A stretch of DNA of 64,000 bases from assembly GCA_033398695.1 (NCBI GenBank), contig CM065812.1:141056858-141120857 (forward strand), in the 5' to 3' direction. The translations under genes and the position numbers were made by a program. Shown piece after piece: positions 1 through 12,632 of the stretch (the first letter of the stretch is position 1; each line of letters begins with the position of its first letter). The notes beneath the pieces are model-generated. The model saw only the letters and a list, made by a program, of their open reading frames with translations, had not been told where the DNA came from and did not search any database. The DNA is from Orobanche coerulescens (lineage: Eukaryota; Streptophyta; Magnoliopsida; Lamiales; Orobanchaceae).

Positions 1-3000
1 GGACATTCCACCGACTCCAATCCGGACTAGGGGTAATCAGGAAGACATTGACGTCCATGAAAAATGGGTCAAGGATGATGTGCTAGTCCGTGGTTTTATG
101 ATGGGCTCAATGACTAATGAGCTGCAGAGAGCGCACGAGAAAATGACTTCTGCTAGGCAGATTCTCGCACACTTGACCGAACTTTATGGAGAGCACAGTA
201 GGACTGCTAGATATGAAATATCAAAGCAGTTGTTCAGTGCTAGGATGAAAGAAGGGGAGAAAGTGGGAGACCACGTCCTCAAGATGATCTCTAAGATTGA
301 GAGGCTCGAGGTGCTCAACTTTAATATGGATTTATCCCTTCAAATTGATCTCATCCTTCAATCTCTACCTCACTCTTTCACGCAGTTTGTAATGAATTTC
401 AACTGTAATGAAATTACATGCACATTAGCTGGGCTAATGAATAAACTGGTGACGGTGCAGTCTAACATGAAGACTAAACCGAGAGAGGCTGCTCTTGTGA
501 TTTCTTCTGGGCCTAAGAGGTCCAAGAACAAGAAGAAAAAGACCTACGAGCAGTACAAACCCAAGAAAGGGGTGCAAAAAGGAAAGGGCAAGGCCCGAAA
601 GGTTCAAAAGGTAGGCGGTCCAAAACCTACGGACAAATGCCTTGAATGCGGTGAGCTGGGCCACTGGCGAAGGACTTGTCCCAAGATTAATGGCGCATCA
701 GGTACGGAACTTTTTGTTTTTGAAACTAATTGTTCCGCTACTGTATATTCTGCTTCATGGATTCTGGATTCAGGTGCCACTTCTCACATTTGTACTATGA
801 ATCAGGATCTGGAACGAAGTAGAAAACTTGAAGCTGGGGAAATAATGATCACTGTTGGAAGCGGACAAAGTGTCGAGGCAACCGATATTGGATCAATCCT
901 TCTGGGTTTAGAATCTGGTTTTATTTTGACATTAGATGAAGTACTTGTTTTTCCCAAGGGGCATAAAAACATTGTATCCATTCCAGTCTTGGAACGGAAA
1001 GGATTTTGTTTCTTCATTGGCAATGGCAGTTGTAAAATTTATTTTCGAAATAAATTGGTTGGAACAGCTACATTGTTGAATGGTTTATATCATCTGAACA
1101 TGCAAAATAAAACAGCAGTGAACACTATAACTAGGAAACGTGGTAGGCAAGATACTAATCAAGCTCTTAAATGGCACCTTAGACTTGGTCATGTTGGTCA
1201 GACCAAGGTTCAGAAAATGGAAAAAGATGGACTTTTAAGTCCATTGGGTGTAGAACCCTATCCAACTTGTGAATCTTGCCTTAGAGGCAAAATGACTAAG
1301 TTCCCCTTCACAGGGACTTTTGAAAGGGCTGTCGATAAACTTGGATTGGTGCATACCGATGTTTGTGGTGCTTTAGAAGTAGCCCGAGACGGATATCAAT
1401 ATTTCATAACGTTCACAGATGATCATACTAGGTATGGGATTGTGTACTTAATGAAACATAAATCTGAAGCCTTTGCTAAATTCAAAGAATTTAAGGCCCT
1501 AGTTGAAAAACAAACTGGATGTCATATCAAAGCACTTCGGTCGGACCGAGGTGGCGAATATATGAGCACTGAGTTTGATGAGTTCCTTAAGGAACATGGA
1601 ATAGTTTCACAATTCACGCCTCCAGGAACCCCACAGTTAAATGGTGTTTCGAAAGGAGAAATCGGACTTTGTTGGACATGGTTCGCTCCATGTTAAATTA
1701 CACCGATTTACTTATTTACCCGTGGGGGTATGCCTTACTAACCGCCGCCTATATCCTAAATAGATGTCCTTCCAAATCTGTTCCTATCACTCCGCATGAG
1801 ATGTGGAAGGGTAAGAAACCAAGCCTTAATCACATAAGGATTTGGGGATGTCCACCTATGTCAAAAAGGCTAAGGTGGACAACCTGGAAGCGAGGTCCAT
1901 AAAAGGACATTTCATAGGATACCCAGAGGACTCGATGGGTTATCTATTCTACATGCCTAAGACCATAGGGTCGTTGTGGCATTACAAGCGCACTTCCTTG
2001 AGGATGAATTCATTCAGGAAGGTGGCTCGGGTAGAAATATCTCTTTGGAAGAGCATAATGAAACTCCTAAGGAGACATCGATCGGGGATCAAGAACCGAA
2101 CCTATTGTAACACAACCTCTACTTGAAGGTCTGATAGGGTATCTCACTTACCCGAGAGATATGGCTATACACATGTCGAGGAACTGGGTCTCCACGACAC
2201 ACCCGATAGATGAAAACGACCTGTCACCTATGACCAAGCGATAGTGGATGTAGACTACGATAAATGGCAAGAAGCAATGGAAGCTGAGATAGACTCGATG
2301 CATACCAATCAGGTCTGGACTCTAGTAGATCTTCCAACTGGCATGAGGACTATTGGAAATAAATGGATCTATAAGAGAAAGACTGATGGGGATGGCAAGG
2401 TTGATGCCTATAAGGCCAGGCTTGTGGCAAAGGGTTATACCCAAAGGGAAGGAATCGATTATCATGATACCTTCTCGCCCGTAGCTATGATAAAGTCGAT
2501 TCGCATGATGCTTGCCATTTCTGCCTATTATGATTATGAAATATGGCAAATGGATGTCAAAACGGCTTTTCTAAATGGATACCTCGAGGAGGAAATCTAT
2601 ATGTAACAACCTAAAGGTTTTGTGTCCAAAGCTAATATTCATAAAGTGTGTAAGCTGCAACGAGCCATTTATGGTCTGAAGCAGCTTCTCGGAGTTGGAA
2701 CATTCAATTTGACGAAGCAGTTAAGGACTTTGACTTCGAACGAAATGAGGAGGAACCGTGTGTTTACAAAAAGATCAGTGGGAGCAACATTGCGTTCTTA
2801 GTACTATATGTAGATGACATTCTACTTATAGGAAATAACATAGCAATGCTCAGCACTGTGAAAGCTTGGCTTTCTAAAACATTCTCCATGAAAGACTTGG
2901 GAGAAGCTTCCTATATTCTAGGGATCCGTCTTTACAGAGATAGACCGCGAAGAATGATAGGACTTTCCCAAGCCCTTTATATCGATAAAATCCTGAGAAG

Positions 3001-3815
3001 ATTCAAGATGGATGAATCTAAAAGAGGGTTCCTTCCCATGCGACATGGAATTCATCTCACCACGAAAATGTGTCCTCAAAGTGAGGAAGACAAGAGAGAG
3101 ATGAGTAAGGTACCCTATGCCTCGGGAGTGGGTAGCCTCATGTACGCTATGTTGTGTACGAGACCAGACTTAGCCTACGCTGTGAGTATGGTAAGTCGAT
3201 TTCAAGCAAACCCGGGAAGGGAACATTGGACTGCCGTAAAGAACATTCTTAAGTACTTAAGAAGAACTAGAGATTTAGTTATTACTTATGGTGGTGGAGA
3301 ACTGAAGGTGATTGGATTCACCGATTCTGATTTTCAAGGAGACAATGACGACTCTAAGTCGACATCTGGGTACTTATTTACTCTCAATGGAGGAGCAGTA
3401 TCTTGGAGAAGCTCCAAGCAAACCACTAATGCAGATTCCACCTGCCAAGCAGAGTATCAAGCTGCCTCAGAGGCTAGCAAAGAAGGATTTTGGATGCAGA
3501 AGTTTATACATGAACTTCAAGTGGTGCCTAACGCGGAGTTGCCTCACTTAGATATCAATTGCGATTTTAACAATGCCGGATCCTTGATCCTATTAACACC
3601 GAATCCAATCTTATCTATTCTTTTTCCTCTCGTGTATGTGTTTAATGTATAAACACTCAAACTATCAATATAAGCACAATTACAACAACAAGAATGTGTA
3701 TAACACTATATGATCAATGAATCGTTTGCTTTGCGTTGTTGTAGGATGAATACCATTAGAAGTGGTATTTATAGGCATTTCTCTTCCAACTAGCTGTTAG
3801 CCTTCTGTGCCTTCT

Positions 3816-4135
3816 TTACGTATGTTATAGCTTCTCCTTTACGTACGCTAGCTCACTTACGTACGTGAATCATCGATATATTACGTATGTTATCATCCTT
3901 ACAAATCAGTCCAGTAGCCTTCGTCTTCTGTGTTACGTACGTTAGTAAATTGCCCATTACGTACGTTAACATTTGTCAACATATCCGTTGCTTGCTGACC
4001 TATGCCATGAGGTCATCTCCAACGTTCACCTTGTTTGAATTCTGAAACACTTCGTTACGTATGTTAATCACATCGTGTTACATACGTTAACCTTGATCTG
4101 TTCCGTACGCTATGATCTCTTTGTTGCGTACGGTA
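3816..4135 (-). promoter_or_regulatory. Palindromic 12-mer array with TATA-proximal quartet
   Basis: TTACGTACGTTA-type palindromes start at 3816, 3839, 3857, 3881, then about 3933, 3957, 4053, 4077, with weaker ones near 4103 and 4122. The first four, nearest the minus-strand TATA at 3766-3773, have spacings 23, 18 and 24, nearly identical to the quartets in elements B, F, C-nested and H. Confidence 0.6.
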
Positions 4136-4169
4136 AGCATGGTCAGGTAACTTCTTTCTTGGCTGATCA

Positions 4170-4247
4170 GGTAGGTTCGACTCGTCTGATCTGCAGGTAG
4201 GTTGGACTCGTCTGATATGCAGATAGGTTCGACTCGTCTGATCTGCA
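4170..4247. repeat. Three 26-bp tandem repeats
   Basis: Three units (4170-4195, 4196-4221, 4222-4247) share the core GGTTCGACTCGTCTGAT with one or two differences. They end where copia coding sequence resumes. Confidence 0.85.
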
Positions 4248-4487
4248 GGTAGTGTCGCCCAAGCCAAGGAGCCGAGGGCCCACCACAACACCAAGCATAT
4301 AGAGAGAAAGTACCACATCGATCGAGAGATGGTGGAAAAAGGATATGTTTCATTGGAAAGAGTTTACTCAGAAGACAATGTCTCTGACCCGCTGACTAAG
4401 CCATTATCTCAGGCTGTCTTGGAAAGACATCTGAAGAACATGGGTATTGGATATCATGATGTGTGGCATTGAGTGCAAGTGGGAGAT

Positions 4488-6374
4488 TGTTAGGAATATG
4501 CCCTCGAATGCCACTCAGGGGATGAGAGAGTAGGGGCATTGTACTTGTGATTATGGAATAAATAATAAAAAGGCAATTCGATTCATTCACTGTTTATTGT
4601 ATTTCAATTGCATTCTTAACTTGGTAAACATTGAAGTGAAGTCCATGTAAATAAACTGAACATTCCATTCTCGTTATGGGATAAGAGAAAATGCACTGGA
4701 AGTGTTTAAAGTTTATTTACGAAAATCGTTCGCAAGTCAATAAACTTAAATGGGCATTAAGTTTTTAATAAGATTTGTATAACTGATGCTAGGACGTGTG
4801 CACGTCTTGATAGCATAGTTATAAAGTATATTGGTGGGACCAGTATACTCGAACACGACTCATACTCAATTCAGTCACACGGTATTCACTCTCGAAGAGT
4901 CGATGACGAATCAAAAGGTTGTGATAGTGTATGTGGACCTTTGACTTGAGGATTCAGTAGAAGATGTGCCTGTGACGTTTAGTTTGTCATTAGATTAGTT
5001 AGACTCATTTGCTTGATTGCTGAGTCGACCTCGAAGTGCGGACTATACGGGCAGGTAGCAGTCTTTACTGTATGCCAAGAAAGGATTTTATCTCCTGTTA
5101 GTGAGCAGGCGTATGTCCTATACGGTTAATGGCAAATAAGATCATGAGTCTTTGGCCAAAGCATTCTAATATAGTCGTATTAGATACACTATTAATCAGT
5201 AGGTCTTGATTTGCATTAACACGTGTATAGAGTCTAGTCAATAGTAGGGTTTGACTTTACCGTGACCCGAAGACTTGACTGGGACATCTGATAAAGGGTC
5301 TATACGTATATAGTATTCACGACATAATGGTTCCGGAATGATCCCTTCATTCGTTCTCAGTCGGGGTTTACAGTGCGGCCCGCTAGGCTGGCTAAGTGCT
5401 GCCCGCACTCATTGGTTCCTCCCAATGCCAGCTGAGATGGACCTACAGAGTCGCGCATCAGGAGCGTTGACGGATAAATGTGAATTTATTATCTCTCTAT
5501 TAATATTATATATTGGATATCTAATTTATGATTTATTGGATAAATCAAATAGCGGTCTTATGAATTAAAATTAAGTTACCGGGTAGTTAATTTAATTCAT
5601 AAATTATATTTCTTCGAGAAATATATTTGTATTTGATATGATTAATTAATTAGATTGATTAATTAATATAAATACATTGATAATTAAATGGAGTGTATTT
5701 AACGGAGTCGTTTGACGTACGTCCGGTACACAAGCCGAGTGGCTCGGCTCGTTTCTAGGAAACTTCCTAAATGGGCCACCCCTTCCCTACCTCACATGGT
5801 ATTATTGCATGCATGTGTTTTGTGGTTGTATTGATTAAGTCATCATGTGTTGAGATGCTTGATGATTTATTATATCTACATGTGAGTTGTTTTTGTAGAT
5901 ATATAATCATCAATACATCAACTAAAGTGAAGACTTAGTGACAACACACACATACACACATCTTCATGCTCTGCTCCTGCCGAGAGATATAAGGGAGGAA
6001 GAGAAATTTTTTTTTTTAAGTTATTTTCATCTTAGAGGTGAAAGAAATTCAAAAAAAAAATAGAGAGAAAATTCCTACGGTAACTTCCTAGCCATGTTCT
6101 TGGAGAACGGAGTTACGTCGAATTTTCCGGGCAACTTCCGACGCGTGTGAAGTAGACGCTTCGAATTTTCGGTGCTTGGAACAAAGGGATTTCGTGTTCG
6201 GGACGGGATCGTGATCATCGTCTACACTTTACGAAGATTTATTTCAAAGGCTTCAAGGGTATGAATCTTTATCTTTGTATGTATTTTTTTTGTATATACG
6301 TTACTTGATCGATCCTGTTTGGGATTCGTATTTTTTTCCGCTGCGTATTTCGTTTTATTTTCGGAATCCCAACA
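4488..6374 (+). mobile_element. Copia 3' LTR
   Basis: It starts with TGTTAGGAATATGC directly after the purine-rich GTGGGAGAT tract that follows the pol stop, and ends with GGAATCCCAACA at 6374, giving TG..CA ends and 1887 bp. A TATA-like AATATAAATAC lies near 5666. The palindrome arrays of the gypsy-type LTRs are absent, so this LTR belongs to a different lineage. Confidence 0.88.
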
Positions 6375-8503
6375 GAAGAAATCTCAAGTGTGCAAAGTTG
6401 TCCCTGAACACGCTGTAACCAAACTTCAATTTCTGGCCTCATAAGATCTAACTGCAACTCTCTCTGTGCTGTCAAGCGGCTCAGCATCTGCTCCTGTACT
6501 GTTTTATGGCTCAAAGCTTCGGCAACCACATTTGCTTTGCCCGGATGATAAAGGATCTCGATATCATAGTCCTTGATTAATTCTAGCCACCTTCTCTGCC
6601 TCATGTTCAACTCCTTCTGAGTAAAAATGTACTTTAGGCTCTTGTGGTCAGTAAAGATCTGGCAGGTAACTCCATACAGATAGTGATGCCAAATTTTCAA
6701 AGCAAACACCATGGCTGCTAGCTCCAAGTCGTGGGTCAGATAGTTAACTTCATAGGGTCTCAATTGTCTCGATGCATAGGCAATCACTTTCCCTTCCTGC
6801 ATTATTACACAACCAAGGCCTTGTCTCGACGCATCACTGTACACCACGAATCCTTCCGTTCCTTTTGGTAGGACCAAAGCAGGTGCCGAAATCAATCGAC
6901 TCTTGAGTTCATCAAAACTTTGATGACATGCTTCTGACCACAAATACTTCTTATACTTCCACAGTAAGTTAGTCATCGGTTGCGGAATTTTAGAAAATCC
7001 TTCTACGAACCGCCGGTAGTAACCTGCTAGGCCGAGGAAACTACGAACTTCCTTCCCGTTCTTCGATGGTAGCCAATCTCGAATGGCTTCCGTCTTCTGT
7101 GGGTCTACTCTCACCCCTTCGGCGGATATCACATGCCCAAGGAAGATAACCTCAGGCATCCAGAATTCACATTTAGAAAATTTCCCATAAAGCTGTTACC
7201 GCCTCAACGCATCAAGAACTTGGTGGAGATGATGTTCATGCTCTTTGTGGTCATGAGAGTAAATTAGAATGTCATCTATAAAAATGACTACAAAGCGATC
7301 CAGATAATTAATAAAAACTCGATTCATCAACTCCATGAATACCGCCGGTGCATTAGTAAATCCAAATGGCATCACCACGAACTCATAATGCCCATAGCGA
7401 GTACGGAAGGCTGTCTTTGAAATGTCACACTCTCGAATCCTCAACTGATGATAACCAGATCTCAAGTCGATCTTAGAAAACATGGCAGCTCCCTGAAGTT
7501 GATCCATTAAATCATCAATACGAGGCAAATGATACTTGTTCTTGATGGTTACCATATTCAGCTCACGGTAATCAATACATAAACGCAGAGATCCATCTTT
7601 CTTCCGTACAAATAACACTGGTGCTCCCCAAAGGGACGCACTAGGTCGAATATAGCCCTTTTTAGTCAACTCCTCAAGCTGGTTCTTCAATTCCTGTATC
7701 TCAGTCGGAGCCATTTGATACGGTGCTTTTGAAAGCGGGGATATACCTGGATCTAACTCAATAATAAACTCCACGTCACGATGAGGATGTAAGCGTGGCA
7801 ACTCATCTGGAAATACGTATGGGTAGTCTCGGACTACCGGAATGTCGGCCAATTCAACTGGCCGATCAGTTGTTTTGGTCATGTAGCACCAATAACCAAT
7901 ACACCCTTGATTAAGCAGTTTCACTACTTTCATAGCGCTGATGACTTTCCCGGAACGACTGGGATTATCACCTCGAAAAATACACTCGAAACCATCATCA
8001 GAAGTGACGGTTACCATCCGCTTGCGGAAACTAAGTATGGCATCATGACGATCCATCCAATCAATACCCAAGATTATATCGTCCTTAGGTAAATCGACTA
8101 TAATCAGATTTGACAACCACTCACGGTCGTTCATACAAATCGGATAGTCCTAGACTTCACGATTTCCAATAATTCTTCTACCATCGGGTAGACCAATCAC
8201 GTAAGGCTCACAATTGATAATATGGTCTAGAGGCAAACAACTCAAACAAGAAGAAGATATAAAGGAGTGTGAAGCACCGGTATCAAAAAGAACACACACA
8301 GGCTGGGAGTGGATCTCGAGTATACCTGAAATCATGCTGGCCTCGGGATCGTCAGCTTTCTTCCTCGTAAATCCTGGGTTTCGCAGCTCCGGCACCCGAT
8401 GTACCACTTTGATTTCCACGGCCCATTCCCCTATTTGCCCCGGTGGTCTGATAGGAAGCGGACGGAGGCCCCCGGTTCTGGACAGAGGACTGAACTGGAG
8501 CAT
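6375..8503 (-). pseudogene. Gypsy B protease-RT-RNase H
   Basis: Protease has VLFDTGASHSF with Asp at 8282-8284. RT includes LCIDYRELN and the catalytic FIDD at 7271-7282. RNase H includes [10 protein letters not shown] and [10 protein letters not shown] and ends with the [17 protein letters not shown] region. Two in-frame nonsense codons, TAG near 8150 and TAA at 7196-7198, break an otherwise continuous frame. The protease frame is offset from gag by a shift near 8368. The protein is cut at 6375 by the copia LTR. Synthesis and processing of element cDNA would be its role. Confidence 0.92.
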
Positions 8504-9626
8504 GAGATGCTACTGGTTCATGTCCGGGTCCACTCCTGCAAAAACGAGCATGGTGACCATTCTTGCCACAAGTATGGCATGTGACGGCAGGCTTTGGGCA
8601 TTTGGAGCTGACATGCCGCTGGTCTCCACAGTTATAGCACACCACGGACGAGGGAACCATTCGAGAGTGCGATCCGGCTGGCTTCGACGCCATGGGTGGT
8701 CTATTAGAAGGGTTTGGCAATGACTGGGGCTTCCTGAATGTCCCCCGATTACTCTCAGTCTGGTTCTGGTTCCTGGATCTTTTGTTGTTGGACCATGGTT
8801 GCTTCTTGAAAATCTCCTTCGCGGTAAGTTCATACTCTAGAGCTTTCTCGATGAACTCTGGCAAGGTAGTACAGTGGTAATTCAACAGCTGCATTTTCAT
8901 TCGGGGTTTTAGCCTCTTGAGAAAGTATTTGATCTTATCAGCCTCTGTTCGGATAATTGTCGTGGCGAAAGGAAGAAGTGCCTAGAATTTTTCGACAGCA
9001 GACAATACATCATCCTCTTCAGACGGGTTTGGGTTTAGCAGTTCTGACAGTTTGGCCTCATGGAGTGGCCCTAGATAGTAACGGTCTAGCATGAGGTTTT
9101 TAAATTCCTCCCAAGTATAAACACCATCAGCTGGCCTCACTGAAAGCCACCAGGTATGAGCGCCTTTGCTAAGATAGTAAGGGCTACAGAGACGCGGTTC
9201 TCTTCCGGGCAGTCTACCATCTCGAAAAGTTTCTCAAAATGCTTGATCCAATGCACAATGTCAGCAGGCTCATAGAGCCTTCAAAGGTCATAGGTCGCTG
9301 GCGAGAGATGTCACTGATGATCCGACTCACGGGTCCGCCAAGCACAGGATGAGGATGAGGCCCCTGTTGATGGCCAGTAGTAGCTCTCTGCATAGCTTCC
9401 ATTAATTGACCCATATGGGTCATCTGAGTCATCATGCCCTGCATCACATTATAAGGATCGACACGCGCATCCTCATGTCCAGTGTGGTGCGATTGTTCCC
9501 TAGAAGGCGAACCACTGGCTGCGGAACTGTGCTCCATATTTGCGCGCCTGTTGGCTCGAGGTATCGGGATTCGGCCCCTTCCGCAGCCTCGTCCCCCTCT
9601 TGCATGACCTCTCAGATTTCTTTCAT
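8352..9626 (-). pseudogene. Gypsy B gag with two CCHC knuckles
   Basis: An Arg/Gly-rich N terminus is followed by a retrotransposon gag domain around RPMTFEGS, a basic linker and two zinc knuckles, CYNCGDQRHVSSKC and CHTCGKNGHHARFC. The gag domain is frameshifted just after TFEGS and carries stops between about 8900 and 9214. The region aligned with the start codon of elements F and G reads AATGAAAG, so the gag start itself seems lost. Gag would form the virus-like particle and bind element RNA. Confidence 0.88.
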
Positions 9627-10018
9627 TAGTGAAAGAATCAAACCACAATGATAACCATAAGTACCGTTCATGATACCAGTTAAAATTCATGCTAAGTTAA
9701 TAGCAACAAAGAATTACATACTTAAGAAAACAGTTCATAATGAATTATGGACACTACGAGTATCACACAAAATATTATATCGACGTCGAGTCGAAAATTT
9801 CAACCATATAATAAATCCAGAATTTCCCTCGAATTATCAATCAGATAAATCCTATCACAAATCCTTGAAATAACAAGATCAACCAAGAGATCTATCCCAA
9901 TATCAATATCATTCCAGTAATTAAATCATGGCTCATAAAGTACATACCGTATTCGGCTCGTAGGGTAAGGCGCTTGCACAAGTCACACGTGACACGAAGG
10001 TCTCTTGATACTAGTTCA
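9627..10018 (-). other. Gypsy B untranslated leader, PBS deleted
   Basis: About 390 bp between gag and LTR, clearly similar to the E-element leader at 48510-49016. In E the leader ends with a primer-binding site and then the LTR terminus. Here sequence jumps from leader directly into the LTR body near 10018, so the PBS and roughly 0.4 kb are missing. Confidence 0.7.
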
Positions 10019-12216
10019 TTTCACTTGCCTTTGCCTCGACCTAAAATACAACACAAGTATTTCGCCTGAAACACAGGGTCAGATATACATGATAATTAAT
10101 TCTTCCGACATTATACAATTCACATATATAGATCTCAAGGAAAAATCCTACAGAATATCCAATCGGCACGCAGATATGATTCCAGAAATATCACGATACA
10201 ACATGATAACGAAAATTCAATGAAATACATATCCGATTAAGGATCAAGAAAACTCACCAAAGTGAAAATAAGGACCAACGAAATCAACGATTCAAGCGAC
10301 GTACTTGGGAATGCAACCCCATGACGAAAACGGAATAACATCAAAGACAATGTCAAATCACGATAAATATTTCATAAACATTTCATACACATAAAATGTA
10401 TAACCATCACAAGAATCTAATCACCATTATAACCAAGCAAGATAACTTGCCTTAATACGGAGACGAGAATAATTCTCTTCTTGTCGTTTACTCGCACAAT
10501 CAACCTTAAACGAAATACATTTTACTCAATAACATATTCGTATAATCATCAATATAGGATTAGTAAGACGACACCCTACAATCCATTAGAATAGTTTCGC
10601 TATCACAAATATCGAAGTCTTATACCAAGAATTCTTTTTACGTCATTTCAACCATAAAATCGGTTCACTATACTTTTACCGAAAGTTCACATGATTCTTC
10701 ATAAATAAGATTTTTATCAAGAACATGTTGAATAACCAATTATGTTGTCAATATCATCTTATGTGGATTAAACTTTCCAAAGCATTACAATGTTGAAAGG
10801 TAAAATCTACACAATTATGTTCATCAATACATCCCATCTAAATTGAATATTAAGCTTTCAATAAGGTTATATTAATTATGAGATTACACCATATGAAGTT
10901 TATCAAAATCATCTTTACAAAGCTGGAAGATCCATTAACATCATTTATGGAATCACCTAGCTTAGGTTTTAGAATTACTACACTAATCTTATAACATTCA
11001 ACAAGGTCTTCCTATCAATCTTCATGGATTTGTGAATCTGACCCATAATGATGATAAAATTTCTAAGGTTTCTGAAATAAGGAAACATTTTACTATCATA
11101 AAACATTGGCAAGTTCTTCTCAAGGTAAATGAATATCAAGCATGGTGTTTAAACACTTTATGATATCAATTTTATTGTTTAACTCCATCTATGGTGAGGT
11201 AAACCAATTCAGAGATGTTCTACTGAGCTAAATCCGTCTAGCACGGTGAGTATGGTAGTTACAACATGGTTAATATCACTATATCATCAAGAATACATCC
11301 ATCTCAAACCCTCATTTATCATATTCATCCAAAAGTGTTTAAAAAGTTGGATTAAAACCATGTTTTACTTGATTAATCTAACTCTAGGTGAAGTATACTT
11401 CATTACCAACATCAACATATGAAAACAATACAGAGAAGAAAGTACATCTACCTCCAGAAATGAAGAACAACCTTCAACACCACAAGAGACACACTCCAAG
11501 CTCAAGAACGCCTTATAACTTCGAATCAATGAGCCCCAAACCAAGTTACAAGACTCGAAACCAAGTTGGAGAAGGTAACTATAGGTCTTAGGATATAGGA
11601 GAGGGAATAAACGAAGAGAAAAATTGGGTTAAGGCTGAAGAGAAATGAAAAATAGGCTGGGTCTATAAATAGATTGCACAGTCTTAGAGTACGCTATCTA
11701 ACAATTTTAGCGTGCGTTAACGATATTACGTACGCTAATCAGGATGAGTTACGTACGTAATCGGCTTATAGTGGCTACTGACTTGAATCCGCAGGCTATT
11801 AGCGCACGCTAATTACAAAGGTGTTACGCACGCTGATAAAAATTGACCCTGGCCGACACGACAGCTCAGACATCACACACATGCATGCCAACGGATAAGA
11901 GGTTCACGTGCTGGAGTCAACTGATGCCAGATTCCTTCTTAGCGTACGCAACAGACAAGGCATTACGTACGTTAAGGCACAAGATTAACATACGTTAATC
12001 ATGCTACGTAGAATACGCTACATCAACAGAAAAAGTTCAAAAAAATGCAACTCTCTTATTAACATCGAATCATCAAGTATGAAATGAAATAACAACGAGA
12101 TGAGGTTCAAATCTATAATACCTCAACATAATAATAAATGCAAAGATTCATGATAATCAAATTATCCGAATAATACAACGACAGGTAAAAATAAAAAATT
12201 ACAGTCGGATATTACA
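10019..12216 (-). mobile_element. Gypsy B 5' LTR, 3' end deleted
   Basis: On the minus strand it starts TGTAATATCCGACTG at 12216 and runs leftwards. It contains the palindrome array, a TATA-like A/T box at 11664-11671, and the box matching AGGCAAGTTATCTTGCTTGG (10430-10455) that recurs in the E LTRs. It resembles the E LTRs at 28553 and 49017 in the same order but lacks their last 0.36 kb. Confidence 0.8.
11685..12017 (-). promoter_or_regulatory. Palindrome array of B LTR
   Basis: About ten copies of TAGCGTACGCTA/TTACGTACGTAA-type palindromes lie upstream of the minus-strand TATA region. The four nearest start at 11685, 11708, 11726 and 11749, giving spacings 23, 18, 23. Spacer sequences differ while the palindromes are kept. 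Confidence 0.8.
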
Positions 12217-12632
12217 AGTGATTTGGGGGTTGGGGATGGAAGATGATGTCGTAGGTGTTAGATTAGGTATTAATTAAGTGTTGGGGATGGAAGATGATGT
12301 CGTAGGCCAACACAATTAGAACAGTATTTTCAGGGTTTTTTAATGAAGTTTAAGGCAATACTCCTTTCTATCACATAATTTAACCGTTGCCTTACACATT
12401 ACCCGTTGCTTATTCATATTTAATTAGCAACATGCAAAAAACTGTTGCTTATTCCATCTATAAGCAACAGTTTTCTACCCATTGAATTTTTTAGTGTTGC
12501 CTAAAGTCAAACCCGTTGCTTATTCATATTTATTAGCAACATGCAAAAAACCGTTGCTTATTCCATCTATAGGCAACAGTTTTCTACCCGTTGAATTTTT
12601 TAGTTTTGCCTAAAGTCAAAAATGTTGTAGTG
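12217..12632. mobile_element. CACTA (En/Spm-type) transposon end
   Basis: The right edge at 12632 reads GTTGTAGTG, the complement of the CACTACAAC terminus typical of plant CACTA transposons. Subterminal sequence consists of two copies of a roughly 105-bp unit (about 12402-12614) carrying inverted GTTGCTT/AAGCAAC pairs, typical of CACTA subterminal repeats. A 27-bp direct repeat GTTGGGGATGGAAGATGATG occurs at about 12229 and 12280. No transposase and no second end are seen. The left part was probably separated by insertion of B. Confidence 0.65.

Larger units (their letters stand above)
3582..4247 (-). mobile_element. LTR-like fragment inserted in copia RNase H
   Basis: The RNase H reading frame stops matching after the Asp-Asn-Asn stretch near 3580 and resumes near 4248 (VAQAKEPRAHH). 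The intervening 0.67 kb is non-coding. Read on the minus strand it holds a TATA box (TATAAATA, complement of 3766-3773) preceded by about ten copies of the 12-bp palindrome seen upstream of the TATA boxes in the gypsy LTRs. I infer a solo LTR or LTR fragment of that community. No clear TSD or TG..CA boundary is visible. Confidence 0.6.
2..4472 (+). pseudogene. copia gag-pol polyprotein, multiply broken
   Basis: In order: gag (2-600), CCHC knuckle at 638-679 (CLECGELGHWRRTC), aspartic protease WILDSGATSH with its Asp at 767-769, GAG-pre-integrase, integrase with Asp at 1358-1360 and 1421-1423, RT with the YVDD box at 2807-2818, RNase H, and a C-terminal tail ending with a stop at 4470-4472. 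Breaks: a one-base loss near 1650 right at the integrase Glu, one-base shifts near 1855 and 1960, an in-frame TAA at 2604-2606, a shift near 2685, and a foreign insertion from about 3582 to 4247. It would have copied and integrated the element from a cytoplasmic particle. It cannot now make a full polyprotein. Confidence 0.93.
1..6374 (+). mobile_element. Ty1/copia LTR retrotransposon, 5' end outside window
   Basis: The order gag, CCHC zinc knuckle, protease, integrase, reverse transcriptase, RNase H is that of Ty1/copia. The reading frame is already open at the first base, so the 5' LTR and the start of gag lie outside the window. The element ends with a purine-rich tract and an LTR whose last bases CCCAACA touch reverse-strand gypsy pol sequence at 6375, so it was inserted into gypsy element B. 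Several frameshifts, a nonsense codon and a 0.67-kb insertion in RNase H make it non-autonomous. The other TSD copy cannot be checked; the right flank is GAAGA. Confidence 0.93.
6375..12216 (-). mobile_element. Ty3/gypsy element B, truncated by copia insertion
   Basis: Reading leftwards: LTR, untranslated leader, gag with two CCHC knuckles, protease, RT, RNase H, then interruption by copia at 6374. RT followed by RNase H before any integrase is the Ty3/gypsy order. The integrase and 3' LTR would lie left of the copia element, outside the window. It is the only gypsy element here with pol and so may represent the autonomous partner of the gag-only elements F and G. Confidence 0.9.

Noticed and set aside
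6375..9690. Endogenous caulimovirus (pararetrovirus) origin for the protease-RT-RNase H region
   Set aside because: Caulimovirids share this domain order, but the element has two gag-type CCHC knuckles in a gypsy gag, an LTR and a PBS-bearing relative, and no movement-protein motif.
12400..12614. Independent miniature inverted-repeat element
   Set aside because: The inverted GTTGCTT/AAGCAAC pairs are subterminal repeats next to a CACTA-type end, and no second terminal inverted repeat is visible nearby.
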